Shown here piece by piece: positions 17,329 to 26,292 of a stretch of 64,000 nucleotides of DNA (position 1 is its first letter; each line of letters opens with the position of its first letter). Both the position numbers and the translations under genes were made by a program. Under the pieces are notes generated by a model, which ran no database searches, was not told where the DNA came from, and was given only the letters and a program-made list of their open reading frames with translations. The stretch comes from Winogradskya humida (lineage in GTDB: Bacteria; Actinomycetota; Actinomycetes; Mycobacteriales; Micromonosporaceae), in contig NZ_BOMN01000041.1 of assembly GCF_016862215.1 (NCBI RefSeq), forward strand, positions 245,370 through 309,369. Reading direction: 5' to 3'.

Positions 17329-17832
17329 GTGACGGACGAACCGTTGTACTCCCAGTTCGGCTTCACCGACGCCGAGTGGGGGCTGCTCGTCGGCCTGCCC
17401 CAGTCGGTGCTGACCGCGGCCAGCGTGGCGACCCACGACAGCGCGCGCAAAACTCGGCAGGAGCAGGCCGCCGGCCTGGAGAAGATCTCCGACGCCCGCG
17501 CCTCGGCCAGCGGCCTGGTCACCGCCGTGGCCGGCGCCGTACTCGCCGCCACCGGCGACCCCGACCTGGGCGAGGAACTACCCGCCATCGAGCCCGCCGA
17601 CCCGGTCGGCTACGGCGAGGACGTGGTCACCCGCGCAGCCGAAGCAACAACCCTGCTCGCCACCAAGGCCTCCCCGGAGGACGCCGAAACCTACAAGCAC
17701 TGGCTCGTCGAAATCGCCGACACCGTGGTCGGCGCCGCCTCCACCGGCGGCGTACTCGGCATCGGCGGCGAGGAAGTCACCGACAGCGAACGCGCCTTCC
17801 GCGACAGCCTCGCCAAGGCACTCACCGACTGA
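17329..17832 (+). CDS. Hypothetical acidic helical protein
   Basis: 167 aa, acidic and mainly helical, without signal or membrane segment. It contains FTDAEWGLLVGLPQSVLTAASVATHDS and a late DSERAFRDSLAKAL helix. The pattern is that of an uncharacterised actinobacterial family. The GTG at 17329 follows GAGGA. The 279 bases upstream hold only TATACG at 17302 as a possible -10. The gene ends in a strong bidirectional hairpin shared with the RecQ gene. Confidence 0.6.
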   Translation: MTDEPLYSQFGFTDAEWGLLVGLPQSVLTAASVATHDSARKTRQEQAAGLEKISDARASASGLVTAVAGAVLAATGDPDLGEELPAIEPADPVGYGEDVVTRAAEATTLLATKASPEDAETYKHWLVEIADTVVGAASTGGVLGIGGEEVTDSERAFRDSLAKALTD

Positions 17833-17849
17833 GTCCTCGTGAGCACGCG

Positions 17850-17879
17850 AACGGCGCCGGCCTCGAGGCCGGCGCCGTT
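17850..17879. terminator. Bidirectional hairpin terminator
   Basis: A perfect 14-bp stem, AACGGCGCCGGCCT with its complement, with a minimal loop, ending in TTT on the plus strand. It lies between the converging genes at 17832 and 17891. Confidence 0.8.
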
Positions 17880-17890
17880 TGTCGTGGGGG

Positions 17891-19531
17891 TCAGACCTGG
17901 GTGAGGAGTTTGTGCTCCAGGACGACGGGGACGGACAGGGTCTTGTAGCCCTGGGATTCGAAGAGGACGGTGACTTTCTCCTCCTCGTAGCCCATGACCA
18001 TGCCGGGGCCCCATTCGGGGTGCTGGACGGTGCTGTGGACTTTGAAGGGTTCGTCGCCGGCGGCTTCTTCGACCTCTTCGGCTGCTCCGTCGGCGCAGTT
18101 GTCGCAGTGGCCGCATTGGCGGGTGACGTCTTCGCCGAAGTAGGAGAGGAGGGTCTGGGTTCGGCAGGCTCGGGTTTCGGCGAAGGCTCGCATCATGTCG
18201 GTGCGTGAGCGTTGGACGAGTTGCTGGCGTTCGTGTTCGGCCAGTGCGTCCTCGGCTGCTTTCGCGGGCAGGGGGGCGTAGCGGGGGACCGTCCACTTGC
18301 TGCCGTCGACGTGGGCTGCTCCGACCTGTTCGAGCAGGGCGAGGAGCTGGCCGAGTTTGCGGGGGCCGAGGCCGGTTTTGTCCTTGAGGGCGGTTTTGGT
18401 GGTGACGCCGGCGCGCAGGGCGGCGGCGAGCTCGCGGACCTCGACGAGGTCGGGGCTGCCGCCGTTGAAGAAGCGCTGGATCGCTTCGTCCTCGGAGCGC
18501 CACAGCAGCAGGGAGCGGCTGGGCTCGCCGTCGCGGCCCATGCGGCCGATCTCCTGGAAGTAGCTGTCCGGGGAGTCGGGGAGGGCCATGTGGGCGACCC
18601 AGCGGATGTTGGGCTTGTCGATGCCCATGCCGAACGCCGAGGTGGCCACCATGATGTCGAGCTTGTCGTTGGAGAAGTCCTCGTGGCGCTGCTCGCGGGC
18701 GCCTGACGCCATGCCGCCGTGGTAGAACTCGGCGGGGTAGCCGGCCTTGGTGAGTTTCTCGGCGAGCTCCTCGGCGGCGCGACGGGTGGCGACGTAGATG
18801 ATGCCGGGGCGTTCGACCTCGTCGAGCATGGCGGTCAGGCGGCGCCAGCGGTAATTCTCGTCGGGGCACTGCGCGACCTGGAGGAACAGGTTGCGCCGGT
18901 CGAGGCCGGAGACGTGGATCTCCGGTTTTCTCAGGTGCAGGCGGGCGATGATGTCGTCGCGGACCGGGGGCGATGCCGTGGCGGTCAGTGCGACCACCGG
19001 GGGCCGGCCCAGGCCCTTGATCAGGTGACCGATCTGCAGGAAGTCCGGGCGGAAGTCGTGGCCCCACACGGAGATGCAGTGCGCCTCGTCGACGGCGACC
19101 AGGCCGGGGCGCAGGGCGCGCACCTCGGCCAGTCGCTCCGGATCGCTGAGCTGCTCGGGGGTGATGAACAGGAACTCCGCCCGGCCCTCGCGGATCTCCT
19201 TGATGGCCTCGCGCTGCTGAGCCGGCGTCTCCGCGGAGCTGACGCGTACGGCGCGCAGCTTCGGGTCGTCGTACTCGTTGAGCGCGGCGATCTGGTCCTG
19301 CTGCAGGGCCAGCAGTGGCGAGATGACCACTGTGGGCCCCGGCAGCAGCACCGCCGGGATCTGATAGATCGCCGACTTGCCGGCGCCCGTGGGCAGCACG
19401 ACGAGGGCGTCATGCCGGCGCAGGATCGCACGCATCGGCTTGAACTGGCCGGGCCGTAGCGACGGCCAGCCGAAGTGTTTGCGCGCGATCTTGCGCAGCC
19501 GGGGCCCATAGACGGGAATGTTCAGCTTCAT
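17891..19531 (-). CDS. RecQ-family helicase with C-terminal Tudor-like tail
   Basis: 546 aa. Superfamily-2 motifs: Walker A LPTGAGKSAIY, DEAH box DEAHCISVWGHDF with aromatic loop, TATASPPV and motif VI QEIGRMGRDGE, where Met replaces the usual Ala. A zinc-binding cluster follows (CRTQTLLSYFGEDVTRQCGHCDNC). In place of an HRDC domain, the last 50 residues (STVQHPEWGPGMVMGYEEEK) resemble the small beta-barrel at the end of UvrD/PcrA helicases. The ATG at 19531 is preferred over 19567. The gene lies downstream of the F420 oxidoreductase on the same strand. Confidence 0.9.
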   Translation of the reverse strand: MKLNIPVYGPRLRKIARKHFGWPSLRPGQFKPMRAILRRHDALVVLPTGAGKSAIYQIPAVLLPGPTVVISPLLALQQDQIAALNEYDDPKLRAVRVSSAETPAQQREAIKEIREGRAEFLFITPEQLSDPERLAEVRALRPGLVAVDEAHCISVWGHDFRPDFLQIGHLIKGLGRPPVVALTATASPPVRDDIIARLHLRKPEIHVSGLDRRNLFLQVAQCPDENYRWRRLTAMLDEVERPGIIYVATRRAAEELAEKLTKAGYPAEFYHGGMASGAREQRHEDFSNDKLDIMVATSAFGMGIDKPNIRWVAHMALPDSPDSYFQEIGRMGRDGEPSRSLLLWRSEDEAIQRFFNGGSPDLVEVRELAAALRAGVTTKTALKDKTGLGPRKLGQLLALLEQVGAAHVDGSKWTVPRYAPLPAKAAEDALAEHERQQLVQRSRTDMMRAFAETRACRTQTLLSYFGEDVTRQCGHCDNCADGAAEEVEEAAGDEPFKVHSTVQHPEWGPGMVMGYEEEKVTVLFESQGYKTLSVPVVLEHKLLTQV

Positions 19532-19570
19532 CGAGCGGCCATTCTGCCCCAGGGGTGTGACAATCAAACG

Positions 19571-20521
19571 TCAGCGATGCTCGGGGAGGACCTTCGCGGC
19601 GTAAAGATCGAAGAGTCCCTGCCAGTTCGGGCCGGTGTTGGCGACGTAGATCTCGTCGAATCCGGCCTTCGCGTACTGGTCGATCATCTCCAGGTGGGCC
19701 CGCGGGTCGTTGCCGCAGACGAACGCGTCCTTGACCATGTCCTGGGTGACCAGCTGGGACGCCTGCTCGAAGTGCTTGGGCGACGGCAGGACCTGGGAGA
19801 GCTCACCGGGGACGCCGGCATTGGGCCATTTCTCGTACGCGATCCGAGCCCCCTCTTCCTCGGACGCCGCGAACGCCGCCTTGAACCCCGCCTGCGCGAC
19901 CTTCTCCCCGCCGCCCTGGCTGCGGAACTGGGAAACGAGCTCGCCGTCGGGCATCGTGCTCACGTACCCGTCGCCGATCCGTGCGGCCACCTCGACGGCC
20001 TTGGGCCCGAAGCCCGACACGAGGATCTCGACCGGCTTCTCGGGCAGCGTGTAGATGCGGGCGTTCTCCACCGTGTAGTGCTTGCCGCGGTGCGAGACGA
20101 CGCCGCCCTTCCACAGCTCACGCATGATCGCGATGGCTTCCTCGAGCATTTCCAGGCGTACGTCCGCCTCGGGCCACGCGTCGCCGAAGATGTGCTCGTT
20201 GAGCGCCTCGCCGGTGCCGACGCCGAGCCGGAACCTGCCGCCGGTCAGCACGGCACTGGTCGCTGCGGCCTGGGCGATGACGGCAGGATGGATGCGTACG
20301 GTGGGGCAGGTGACCGCCGTGGTGATCGGCAGCGAGCAGACCTGGCTGATGGCGCCGATCGTGGACCACACGAACGAGCTCTGGCCCTGGGCGTCCACCC
20401 ACGGGTGATAGTGGTCGGAGATCCAGAGAGCCGAGAACCCGGCCTGCTCCGCGCCCTTGGCCTGCTCGATGAGCTCGGCGGGCGTGTACTCCTCGCTTGA
20501 CAGGAAATATCCGATTCGCAT
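19571..20521 (-). CDS. F420-dependent LLM-class oxidoreductase
   Basis: 316 aa, a TIM-barrel of the luciferase-like monooxygenase superfamily: YFLSSEEYTPAELIEQAKGAEQAGFSALWISDHYHPW at the start and VSGFGPKAVEVAARIGDGYVS in the middle. It is close to F420-dependent glucose-6-phosphate dehydrogenase-like enzymes (the TIGR03557-type branch). Coenzyme F420 is common in actinomycetes. Substrate unknown. The gene lies 18 bases after a tiny membrane-protein gene and 39 bases before the helicase gene. Confidence 0.88.
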   Translation of the reverse strand: MRIGYFLSSEEYTPAELIEQAKGAEQAGFSALWISDHYHPWVDAQGQSSFVWSTIGAISQVCSLPITTAVTCPTVRIHPAVIAQAAATSAVLTGGRFRLGVGTGEALNEHIFGDAWPEADVRLEMLEEAIAIMRELWKGGVVSHRGKHYTVENARIYTLPEKPVEILVSGFGPKAVEVAARIGDGYVSTMPDGELVSQFRSQGGGEKVAQAGFKAAFAASEEEGARIAYEKWPNAGVPGELSQVLPSPKHFEQASQLVTQDMVKDAFVCGNDPRAHLEMIDQYAKAGFDEIYVANTGPNWQGLFDLYAAKVLPEHR

Positions 20522-20539
20522 GCCAGGCGGATACCCCTG

Positions 20540-20671
20540 TTACTTGCCGCCGAACATGCGTTTTATGGCCCAGAAGAGGATGAGCGCGCCGAGCGCCACG
20601 CCGAGCAGCTTGACGGCGTGAACCTGGGACCAGTCGACTCCGGACGCGGCAAGGACGGCGGGGTTCAGCAC
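20540..20671 (-). CDS. 43-residue single-helix membrane peptide
   Basis: Translation from the GTG at 20671 gives a 43-residue protein starting LNPAVLAASGVDWSQVHAVK, then a hydrophobic helix LLGVALGALILFWAI and a basic end KRMFGGK. The clean topology and position 18 bases before the oxidoreductase start argue that it is real. Function unknown. Confidence 0.45.
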   Translation of the reverse strand: MLNPAVLAASGVDWSQVHAVKLLGVALGALILFWAIKRMFGGK

Positions 20672-20709
20672 GCATCGAAGCCTACCGACCGACGGCGACT
20701 TCACGGACT

Positions 20710-20723
20710 TTAAACATGTTTAA
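20710..20723. promoter_or_regulatory. 14-bp AT-rich palindrome
   Basis: TTAAACATGTTTAA is a perfect palindrome in the divergent region between the small membrane gene and the nagZ-like gene. TTGACT at 20735 lies nearby. It is a plausible operator or promoter element; no regulator gene is adjacent. Confidence 0.4.
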
Positions 20724-20834
20724 TAGAAAGGTTTGTTGACTGAATGGCGGGGGCTGGGCGACCATGGTGCGGTTGCATTGAGGGGGACGCGCTCACCGAG
20801 CGCGAATCAATCGTCACCGGAGGTACGCGAAGTC

Positions 20835-22412
20835 ATGCCGAAATCTGGCGACCTGCCCGAGCTAGCCGCCGCCGTGCTGCAGCCCGGGTTCGTGGGCACG
20901 ACCGCACCCGACTGGGTCCGGCGCTGGCTCGCCGAGGGGCTGGGCGGCGTGGCGCTGTTCGCCCGCAACGTCGAGACGCCCGCCCAGGTCGCGGCGCTCA
21001 CCGCCCAGCTGCGCGCGGAGCGGCCGGAGGTCATCGTGGCCATCGACGAGGAGGCCGGGGACGTCACCCGCTTCGAGTCGCGCCACGGCAGCTCCCGCCC
21101 CGGCAACCTGGGCCTGGGCGCGATCGACGACGTCGAGCTGACCGGAGCGGTCGCCCGGGACCTCGGTGCTGACCTGGCGCAGGCCGGGATCACGCTCGAT
21201 TACGCCCCGGACACCGACGTCAACAACAACCCCGACAATCCGATCATCGGGGTACGCGCATTCGGCGCCGAACCCGCACTCGTGGCCCGGCACGGCGCGG
21301 CCTGGATCCGGGGCCTGCAGGAGTCCGGCGTCGCCGCCTGCGCCAAGCACTTCCCGGGTCACGGCGACACCGCCGTCGACTCGCACCACGACGTCCCGGT
21401 GATCGGCCACGACCGGGCCCGGCTCGACGACATCGAACTGGTCCCCTTCAAGGCCGCGATCGCCGCCGGAGTCCGCTCGATCATGACGGGGCATCTGATC
21501 GTGCCCGCGTACGACGCGGAACTGCCCGCCACCCTGAGCCGGCGCATCCTGACCGGTCTGCTCCGCGAGGAACTGGGCTTCGAGGGCCTGATCATCACGG
21601 ACGGCATCGAGATGCAGGGCGTACGCCGTAAGTACGGCCTCGAGGGCGCGACGGTCCGGGCGCTGGCCGCGGGTGCCGACGCGATCTGTGTCGGCGGTGA
21701 CCACGCCGACGAGCACAGCGCCGTACGCCTGCGCGACGCCATCGTCGACGCCGTGCGTTCCGGTCAGCTCAGCGAGGAGCGGCTGCGCGACGCCGCCACC
21801 CGGGTCCGTGCGCTGGCGTCCTGGACGCTGACGACGCAGACGGCGACGGGGGCACGCGCGGTCGCCGATGCGGTCGGTGCCGCCGAGCCGGAGATCGCCG
21901 TCATCGGCGGTTCCGTGGTCGGCCAGGCCGCCGCCCGCCGTGCGCTGAAGGTCACCACGACCGTGGCCGCCCCCGAGCTCCCGCTGACCGTGCCGCCGCA
22001 CGTGGTGGAGCTCGCCCCGCCGCGCAACATCGCCATCGGTGCCGAGACGCCGTGGGGCGTGGGCACGCCGCTGAGCGAGTTGCTGCCCGGCACCACCTCG
22101 ATCCGGCTCGACGCCGACGACCTGAAAGGCGCCACCGACCCGGCGGCGGCGATCCTGGCCGGGGCAGGCGCACGACCGCTGGTGCTGGTGGTCCGCGACG
22201 CGCACCGCCACCCGTGGGTCGCCGACGCGCTGGCCGCCACCCTGGCCGTCCGGCCCGACGCGATCGTCGTCGAGATGGGCGTACCCGTGTCGGTCAGCGG
22301 TGGTCTGCACCTGGCCACCCACGGCGCCACCCGGGCCTGCGGTCAGGCCGCGGCCGAGCTGCTCGCCGGCACCTCGGTGCCGGACCGTTCCAGGCAGGCG
22401 CTCGCCGCCTAG
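20835..22412 (+). CDS. nagZ: GH3 beta-N-acetylhexosaminidase (NagZ-like)
   Basis: 525 aa. The KHFPGHGDT signature with the following Asp-Ser-His (DSHHDVP) is the catalytic loop of NagZ-type GH3 enzymes, and LIITDGIEMQGV carries the nucleophile Asp. It should remove terminal GlcNAc during cell-wall turnover. No signal peptide is seen, so it is cytoplasmic. An extra C-terminal domain of about 180 residues follows the barrel. The ATG at 20835 follows GGAGG; an upstream reading from 20733 is rejected. It ends tail to tail with the GNAT gene, with a four-base overlap. Confidence 0.88.
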   Translation: MPKSGDLPELAAAVLQPGFVGTTAPDWVRRWLAEGLGGVALFARNVETPAQVAALTAQLRAERPEVIVAIDEEAGDVTRFESRHGSSRPGNLGLGAIDDVELTGAVARDLGADLAQAGITLDYAPDTDVNNNPDNPIIGVRAFGAEPALVARHGAAWIRGLQESGVAACAKHFPGHGDTAVDSHHDVPVIGHDRARLDDIELVPFKAAIAAGVRSIMTGHLIVPAYDAELPATLSRRILTGLLREELGFEGLIITDGIEMQGVRRKYGLEGATVRALAAGADAICVGGDHADEHSAVRLRDAIVDAVRSGQLSEERLRDAATRVRALASWTLTTQTATGARAVADAVGAAEPEIAVIGGSVVGQAAARRALKVTTTVAAPELPLTVPPHVVELAPPRNIAIGAETPWGVGTPLSELLPGTTSIRLDADDLKGATDPAAAILAGAGARPLVLVVRDAHRHPWVADALAATLAVRPDAIVVEMGVPVSVSGGLHLATHGATRACGQAAAELLAGTSVPDRSRQALAA

Positions 22413-22690
22413 CTCACCAGGATGTCGTCGTACTCGTGGTGCTCCGACACGTAGTGCGCGAAGAACGGGCAGGCGGGGACGACCTTCTCGCCGCGCTCCT
22501 TGAGGGTGTCCAGGGTCTGCTCGGCAAGGACATTGCCCAGGCCCTGGCCCCGGAACTTCGGGTCGACCTCGCTGTGCACGACGACGAGGATCCCGTCGCG
22601 GACCCGGTAGTCGGCGAACCCGCTGACCTCGCCGTCCACGAGAAGCTCGAACCTGTTGCGCTGCGGGTTGTCCCGCACAGTGACGTCCAT
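22409..22690 (-). CDS. Small GNAT N-acetyltransferase
   Basis: 93 aa. The acetyl-CoA binding motif sits in VDPKFRGQGLGNVLAEQTLD and the downstream PACPFFAHYVSEHHEYDDIL matches the compact YjdJ/Gcn5-like family, which has a single small domain. The substrate is unknown. The ATG at 22690 is the natural start; longer readings run into the opposing lipoprotein promoter. Confidence 0.85.
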   Translation of the reverse strand: MDVTVRDNPQRNRFELLVDGEVSGFADYRVRDGILVVVHSEVDPKFRGQGLGNVLAEQTLDTLKERGEKVVPACPFFAHYVSEHHEYDDILVS

Positions 22691-22736
22691 GAGTTCCAGA
22701 TTAGGCTCGCTTGCGCCAGCTATCCTCGGACTGGTG

Positions 22737-23060
22737 ATGAACACCGCAGCACCTCGTCTTGCAGCCCTGTTCACCGCCGCAGTCCTCAGCGCCGGCCTTC
22801 TAGCCGGATGCAGCAGCGACAACGTTTCATGCGGTCTGGACCAGTGCACCGTGACCATCGACCGGACCGTCAACGCCAGCGCCAACGTGCTGGGCGTCGA
22901 GGCGAAATTCCTCAGCGCCGACCAGAACACGGTCACCATGGAGATCGCCGGTGAGCAGATCCAGCTCACCAAAGGTCAGCAGGCCGTCGAGGTCGCGGGG
23001 CTTCAGGTGACGCTGGACAGCATCACCGAGAACAACATTGGCATCCAAGTGTCGCGTTAG
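22737..23060 (+). CDS. Small lipoprotein
   Basis: 107 aa. The signal peptide ends in the lipobox LLAGC followed by SSDN, so the mature part of about 80 residues is anchored outside. It contains a Cys pair (VSCGLDQCTVTIDR) and two beta-rich stretches (EQIQLTKGQQAVEVAGLQVTLD). The start may be GTG at 22734: TATCCT at 22721-22726 would place the transcript start there. The family is not recognised. Confidence 0.7.
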   Translation: MNTAAPRLAALFTAAVLSAGLLAGCSSDNVSCGLDQCTVTIDRTVNASANVLGVEAKFLSADQNTVTMEIAGEQIQLTKGQQAVEVAGLQVTLDSITENNIGIQVSR

Positions 23061-23122
23061 CACAGCCCGCGTGCGTGTGACGGAGGTTTGGAAAAGTTTA
23101 CCGGCGGTCACATAACCGGTCT

Positions 23123-23944
23123 ATGACTGCCTCCTCACAAGCTCGCAACACCGCATCGCGCGCGGCTGACAGCAAACCGCTCGAATACCTCGCCCGCGGT
23201 GGCTTCATCGCGTACGGCGTCATCCACCTGCTGATCGCCTGGCTCGCGCTGCAGATCGCCATTGGCAGCTCGTCCGGTGAGGGAGACCAGTCGGGCGCCC
23301 TGACGGAGCTCGCCGCCAAGCCGCTGGGCAAGACCATGGTGGTCATCGCCATCATCGGCATGATCGGGCTGGCGATCTGGCAGGCCTTCGAGGCGGCCAT
23401 CGGCGAGAGCGGTGAGCAGGACCGGGCGGCTCTCGCGGAGCGCTTCATCTCGGGCTGCCGCACGATCATGTACCTCTACTTCGCCTTCATCGGCATCAAG
23501 GTGCTCTCGGGCTCGAACGCCTCCAGCGGTGACAGCTCCCAGAAGAGCGCGTCGAGCCTCATGGACAACACCGCCGGGCGCTTCTTCATCGGCTTCGTCG
23601 GCCTGGTCGTGGTCGGCGTCGGTATCGGCCTGGCGATCTACGGGCTCAAGAAGAAGTTCGAGAAGCACCTGAACATGCAGCAGATGGACGCCAAGGTCCG
23701 CAAGACGGTCGAGCGGCTTGGCATGGCGGGCTACACCGCCAAGGGCATCGCCTACACGATCGCCGGTGTCCTGGTCGTCATCGCCGCGGTCAAGTACGAC
23801 CCGGAGAAGGCCCGTGGCCTCGACGCCGCGCTCAAGACGCTCGCCGGTGCGCCGTACGGTCCGTGGCTGCTCGGCCTGATCGCCCTCGGCATCGCGGCCT
23901 TCGGTGTCTACTGCTTCTTCCAGTCCCGTTACCGCAAGGTGTGA
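23123..23944 (+). CDS. DUF1206 family membrane protein
   Basis: 273 aa with three repeats of a two-helix unit, each with the arrangement ARGGFIAYGVIHLLIAWLAL, FISGCRTIMYLYFAFIGIKV or LGMAGYTAKGIAYTIAGVLV. This internal triplication is typical of DUF1206, an integral membrane family of unknown role. Just downstream come the MscS channel and the holin-like trio, suggesting an envelope-stress neighbourhood. Confidence 0.85.
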   Translation: MTASSQARNTASRAADSKPLEYLARGGFIAYGVIHLLIAWLALQIAIGSSSGEGDQSGALTELAAKPLGKTMVVIAIIGMIGLAIWQAFEAAIGESGEQDRAALAERFISGCRTIMYLYFAFIGIKVLSGSNASSGDSSQKSASSLMDNTAGRFFIGFVGLVVVGVGIGLAIYGLKKKFEKHLNMQQMDAKVRKTVERLGMAGYTAKGIAYTIAGVLVVIAAVKYDPEKARGLDAALKTLAGAPYGPWLLGLIALGIAAFGVYCFFQSRYRKV

Positions 23945-24042
23945 TCTATCCCAAGGTCTGACCTTCCGCGCGCATGTTCCAGACACAGGCGAGCGGGGCA
24001 CTGTTGATCGCTGGCAACCAACCCTGTTGAGGAGAGGGAACC

Positions 24043-25329
24043 GTGACCAGCGTTCTGACCGCCCTGCTCGCCGTTGTCGTGGCCGCGGGCGCCGCGACAG
24101 TGGCAGTCGAAGCAATCCATCTGGTGGTGAAGACCCTCGGTCGGCGTTCCCAGCTGCTGGCCGATCTCGCCACCACCGCGCATCTTCCGTTCCTCATCGC
24201 CGCCACGGTCTTCGCCGTGCAGGTGGCGATCCGGGGGTTCGCGGGTGATTTCCCGGGACGCCAGGGGGTGGTGCACACCCTCGTGATCCTCGTGATCGCC
24301 TCCAGCGCCTGGCTCGTCGGCGCGCTCCTGCTCGTCATGGAGGACATAGCGCTCGCCAAGTGGCGCATCGATGTCCCCGACAACATGAAGGCCCGCCGGC
24401 TCAAGACCCAGGTGCAGATGCTGCGCCGGGTCACCGTCGCCGCGATAGTCGTCATCACCATCGGCGTCATGCTGATGACCTTCCCCGCCGTGCGGACGGT
24501 CGGCGCCAGCCTGCTCGCCTCCGCGGGGCTCGTCTCCGTGATCGCCGCGCTGGCCGCCCAGAGCACCCTGGGCAACCTCTTCGCGGGTCTCCAGCTCGCG
24601 TTCAGCGACGCCGTGCGCATCGACGACGTGGTGGTCGTCGAGGGCGAATGGGGGCGCATCGAGGAGCTGACCCTCACGTACGTCGCGATCCAGATCTGGG
24701 ACGACCGGCGGCTGATCCTGCCCACGTCGTACTTCACGCAGAAGCCGTTCCAGAACTGGACCCGCAAGGGCTCCGCGGTGCTCGGCACCGCCGAGATCGA
24801 CGTCGACTGGTCGGTGCAGGTGGAGCCGATGCGCGCCGAGCTGCGGGCCGTCTGCGAGGGCACCGAGCTGTGGGACGGGCGGGTCTGCGTACTCCAGGTG
24901 ACCGACGCGATCGGTGGCATGATCCGCCTGCGGGCCCTGGTGAGCGCGAACGACGCCCCTTCCCTGTGGGACCTGCGCTGCCTGGTCCGGGAGCGGCTCG
25001 TCACCTGGGTCTTCGAGAACCGCCAGGACACGCTGCCCCGGATGCGGGCCGACGTCACCAACATCGAGCGTTCCGGCCTCGCCGCCGCGGAGGCGTCGAA
25101 CAACGTCAAGCTGCCCGACGCCCATGAATTCGACCATAACGGTCACTACCACCCGGCCGTTGAGCCCTCCGACGACGCTCGGGTCTTCAGCGGGGCGGGT
25201 GACGGTGACAACCGGGCCGCCGTGTTCGGCGGACCGGAGGAGCCCGGTCCGGACGAATCGGGGCCGGACGGACACCGCACCGCATCGGCCGGCGAACCGG
25301 CGCCCGCAACCGCGGGAAATCGCTCATAA
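24043..25329 (+). CDS. MscS-family mechanosensitive channel
   Basis: 428 aa. Four helices precede the pore-lining and beta-domain block LLASAGLVSVIAALAAQSTLGNLFAGLQLAFSDAVRIDD, which matches the MscS core, followed by EGEWGRIEELTLTYVAI. The C-terminal tail after about residue 360 is acidic, Pro/Gly-rich and likely disordered. It should release solutes on hypo-osmotic shock. The GTG at 24043 follows GGAGAGGG. Confidence 0.92.
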   Translation: MTSVLTALLAVVVAAGAATVAVEAIHLVVKTLGRRSQLLADLATTAHLPFLIAATVFAVQVAIRGFAGDFPGRQGVVHTLVILVIASSAWLVGALLLVMEDIALAKWRIDVPDNMKARRLKTQVQMLRRVTVAAIVVITIGVMLMTFPAVRTVGASLLASAGLVSVIAALAAQSTLGNLFAGLQLAFSDAVRIDDVVVVEGEWGRIEELTLTYVAIQIWDDRRLILPTSYFTQKPFQNWTRKGSAVLGTAEIDVDWSVQVEPMRAELRAVCEGTELWDGRVCVLQVTDAIGGMIRLRALVSANDAPSLWDLRCLVRERLVTWVFENRQDTLPRMRADVTNIERSGLAAAEASNNVKLPDAHEFDHNGHYHPAVEPSDDARVFSGAGDGDNRAAVFGGPEEPGPDESGPDGHRTASAGEPAPATAGNRS

Positions 25330-25399
25330 GGCGTTCTGCCAGCGAGGATTGACCCGGCGCAGCGCAGGGCATACAGCCTGCAAGGGAAAGGAGGACACC

Positions 25400-25837
25400 A
25401 TGGCCGATGTCCTGAACGGTAGCCCGGTTCGCCCGGGTTCCGACCAGTCCACCTCGGAATTGGTCCAGAAAGCGAGCGAGCAGCTCACCCGGCTCGTACG
25501 GGATGAGATCGCCCTCGCCAAGGCGGAGCTCACGGAAAAAGGCAAACACGCCGGCATCGGTGTGGGTCTGTTCGGCGGTGGCGGTGTGCTCGCCATGTAC
25601 GGCGTCGGCGCCCTGATCGCCACGCTGATCATCGTGCTCAATATCTTCCTGCCGCTGTGGCTCGCCGCGCTGATCATGACCGTGGTGCTGTTCGCCACGG
25701 CCGGGGTGCTGGCGCTGCTCGGCAAGAAGCAGGTCACCAAGGCGGTCCCGCCGGAGCCTGAGTCCGCCCTCGCGAGCGCGAAGGCGGATGTCGACGAGGT
25801 AAAGCACGCGATCAAGAGCGGCAGGAGCCGGGCATGA
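25400..25837 (+). CDS. Phage-holin-superfamily membrane protein
   Basis: 145 aa. An amphipathic N-terminal part (ELVQKASEQLTRLVRDEIALAKAELTEKGKHAGIG) leads into two membrane helices, the pattern of the actinobacterial holin-X/YqjE-like superfamily III proteins. Despite the name, these are chromosomal envelope proteins. It is the first of three coupled genes (with DUF3618 and DUF4235 proteins). AAAGGAGGA precedes the ATG. Confidence 0.85.
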   Translation: MADVLNGSPVRPGSDQSTSELVQKASEQLTRLVRDEIALAKAELTEKGKHAGIGVGLFGGGGVLAMYGVGALIATLIIVLNIFLPLWLAALIMTVVLFATAGVLALLGKKQVTKAVPPEPESALASAKADVDEVKHAIKSGRSRA

Positions 25838-26292
25838 GCGACAAGAACGGAACGGTGGGCGACAAGCCCGACGTCGAGGCGTTGCGCGAGGAGATCAAGC
25901 AGACCCGCGCCGAACTGGGCGAGACGGTGCAGGCCCTCGCGGCCAAGGCCGACGTCAAGGCCCGCGCCAAGGAGCAGGTCGAGGTGACCAAGGCCAACGT
26001 CAAGGCCCAGGTCCACGACGCCACCGAGAAGGTGCGAGCCGCCGCCGGCAGCGCGGCGACCGTCGCCTCCGAGAAGGTTGCTGTGGCCTCCGAGAAGGTG
26101 CGCGCCGCCACCTCCCAGGCCGGCGACAAGGTCGCCCTGGCCCAGGACAAGGTGCGCGAGTCCGGCGCGCTGGACAAGGCCGGGGAAGCCCGCGAGCAGG
26201 TCCGCCGTAACCCGATCCCGTTCGCCGCCGTGGTGGCTGCGGGGGTGGCGCTGGTCGGCATCATCCTGATCGTCCGCGGGAGGCGTAAGTGA
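25834..26292 (+). CDS. DUF3618 family protein
   Basis: 152 aa. The N-terminal VEALREEIKQTRAELGETVQALAAKADVKARAKE is the DUF3618 signature, followed by a long amphipathic helix region and a single C-terminal membrane helix ending in VRGRRK. It is translationally coupled on both sides (ATGA with the holin gene, GTGA with the next). Probably a membrane-anchored helical protein acting with the holin-like partner. Confidence 0.88.
   Translation: MSDKNGTVGDKPDVEALREEIKQTRAELGETVQALAAKADVKARAKEQVEVTKANVKAQVHDATEKVRAAAGSAATVASEKVAVASEKVRAATSQAGDKVALAQDKVRESGALDKAGEAREQVRRNPIPFAAVVAAGVALVGIILIVRGRRK

Noticed and set aside
20733..20834. N-terminal extension of the hexosaminidase from 20733
   Set aside because: The added residues are not conserved in type, and GGAGG precedes the ATG at 20835.
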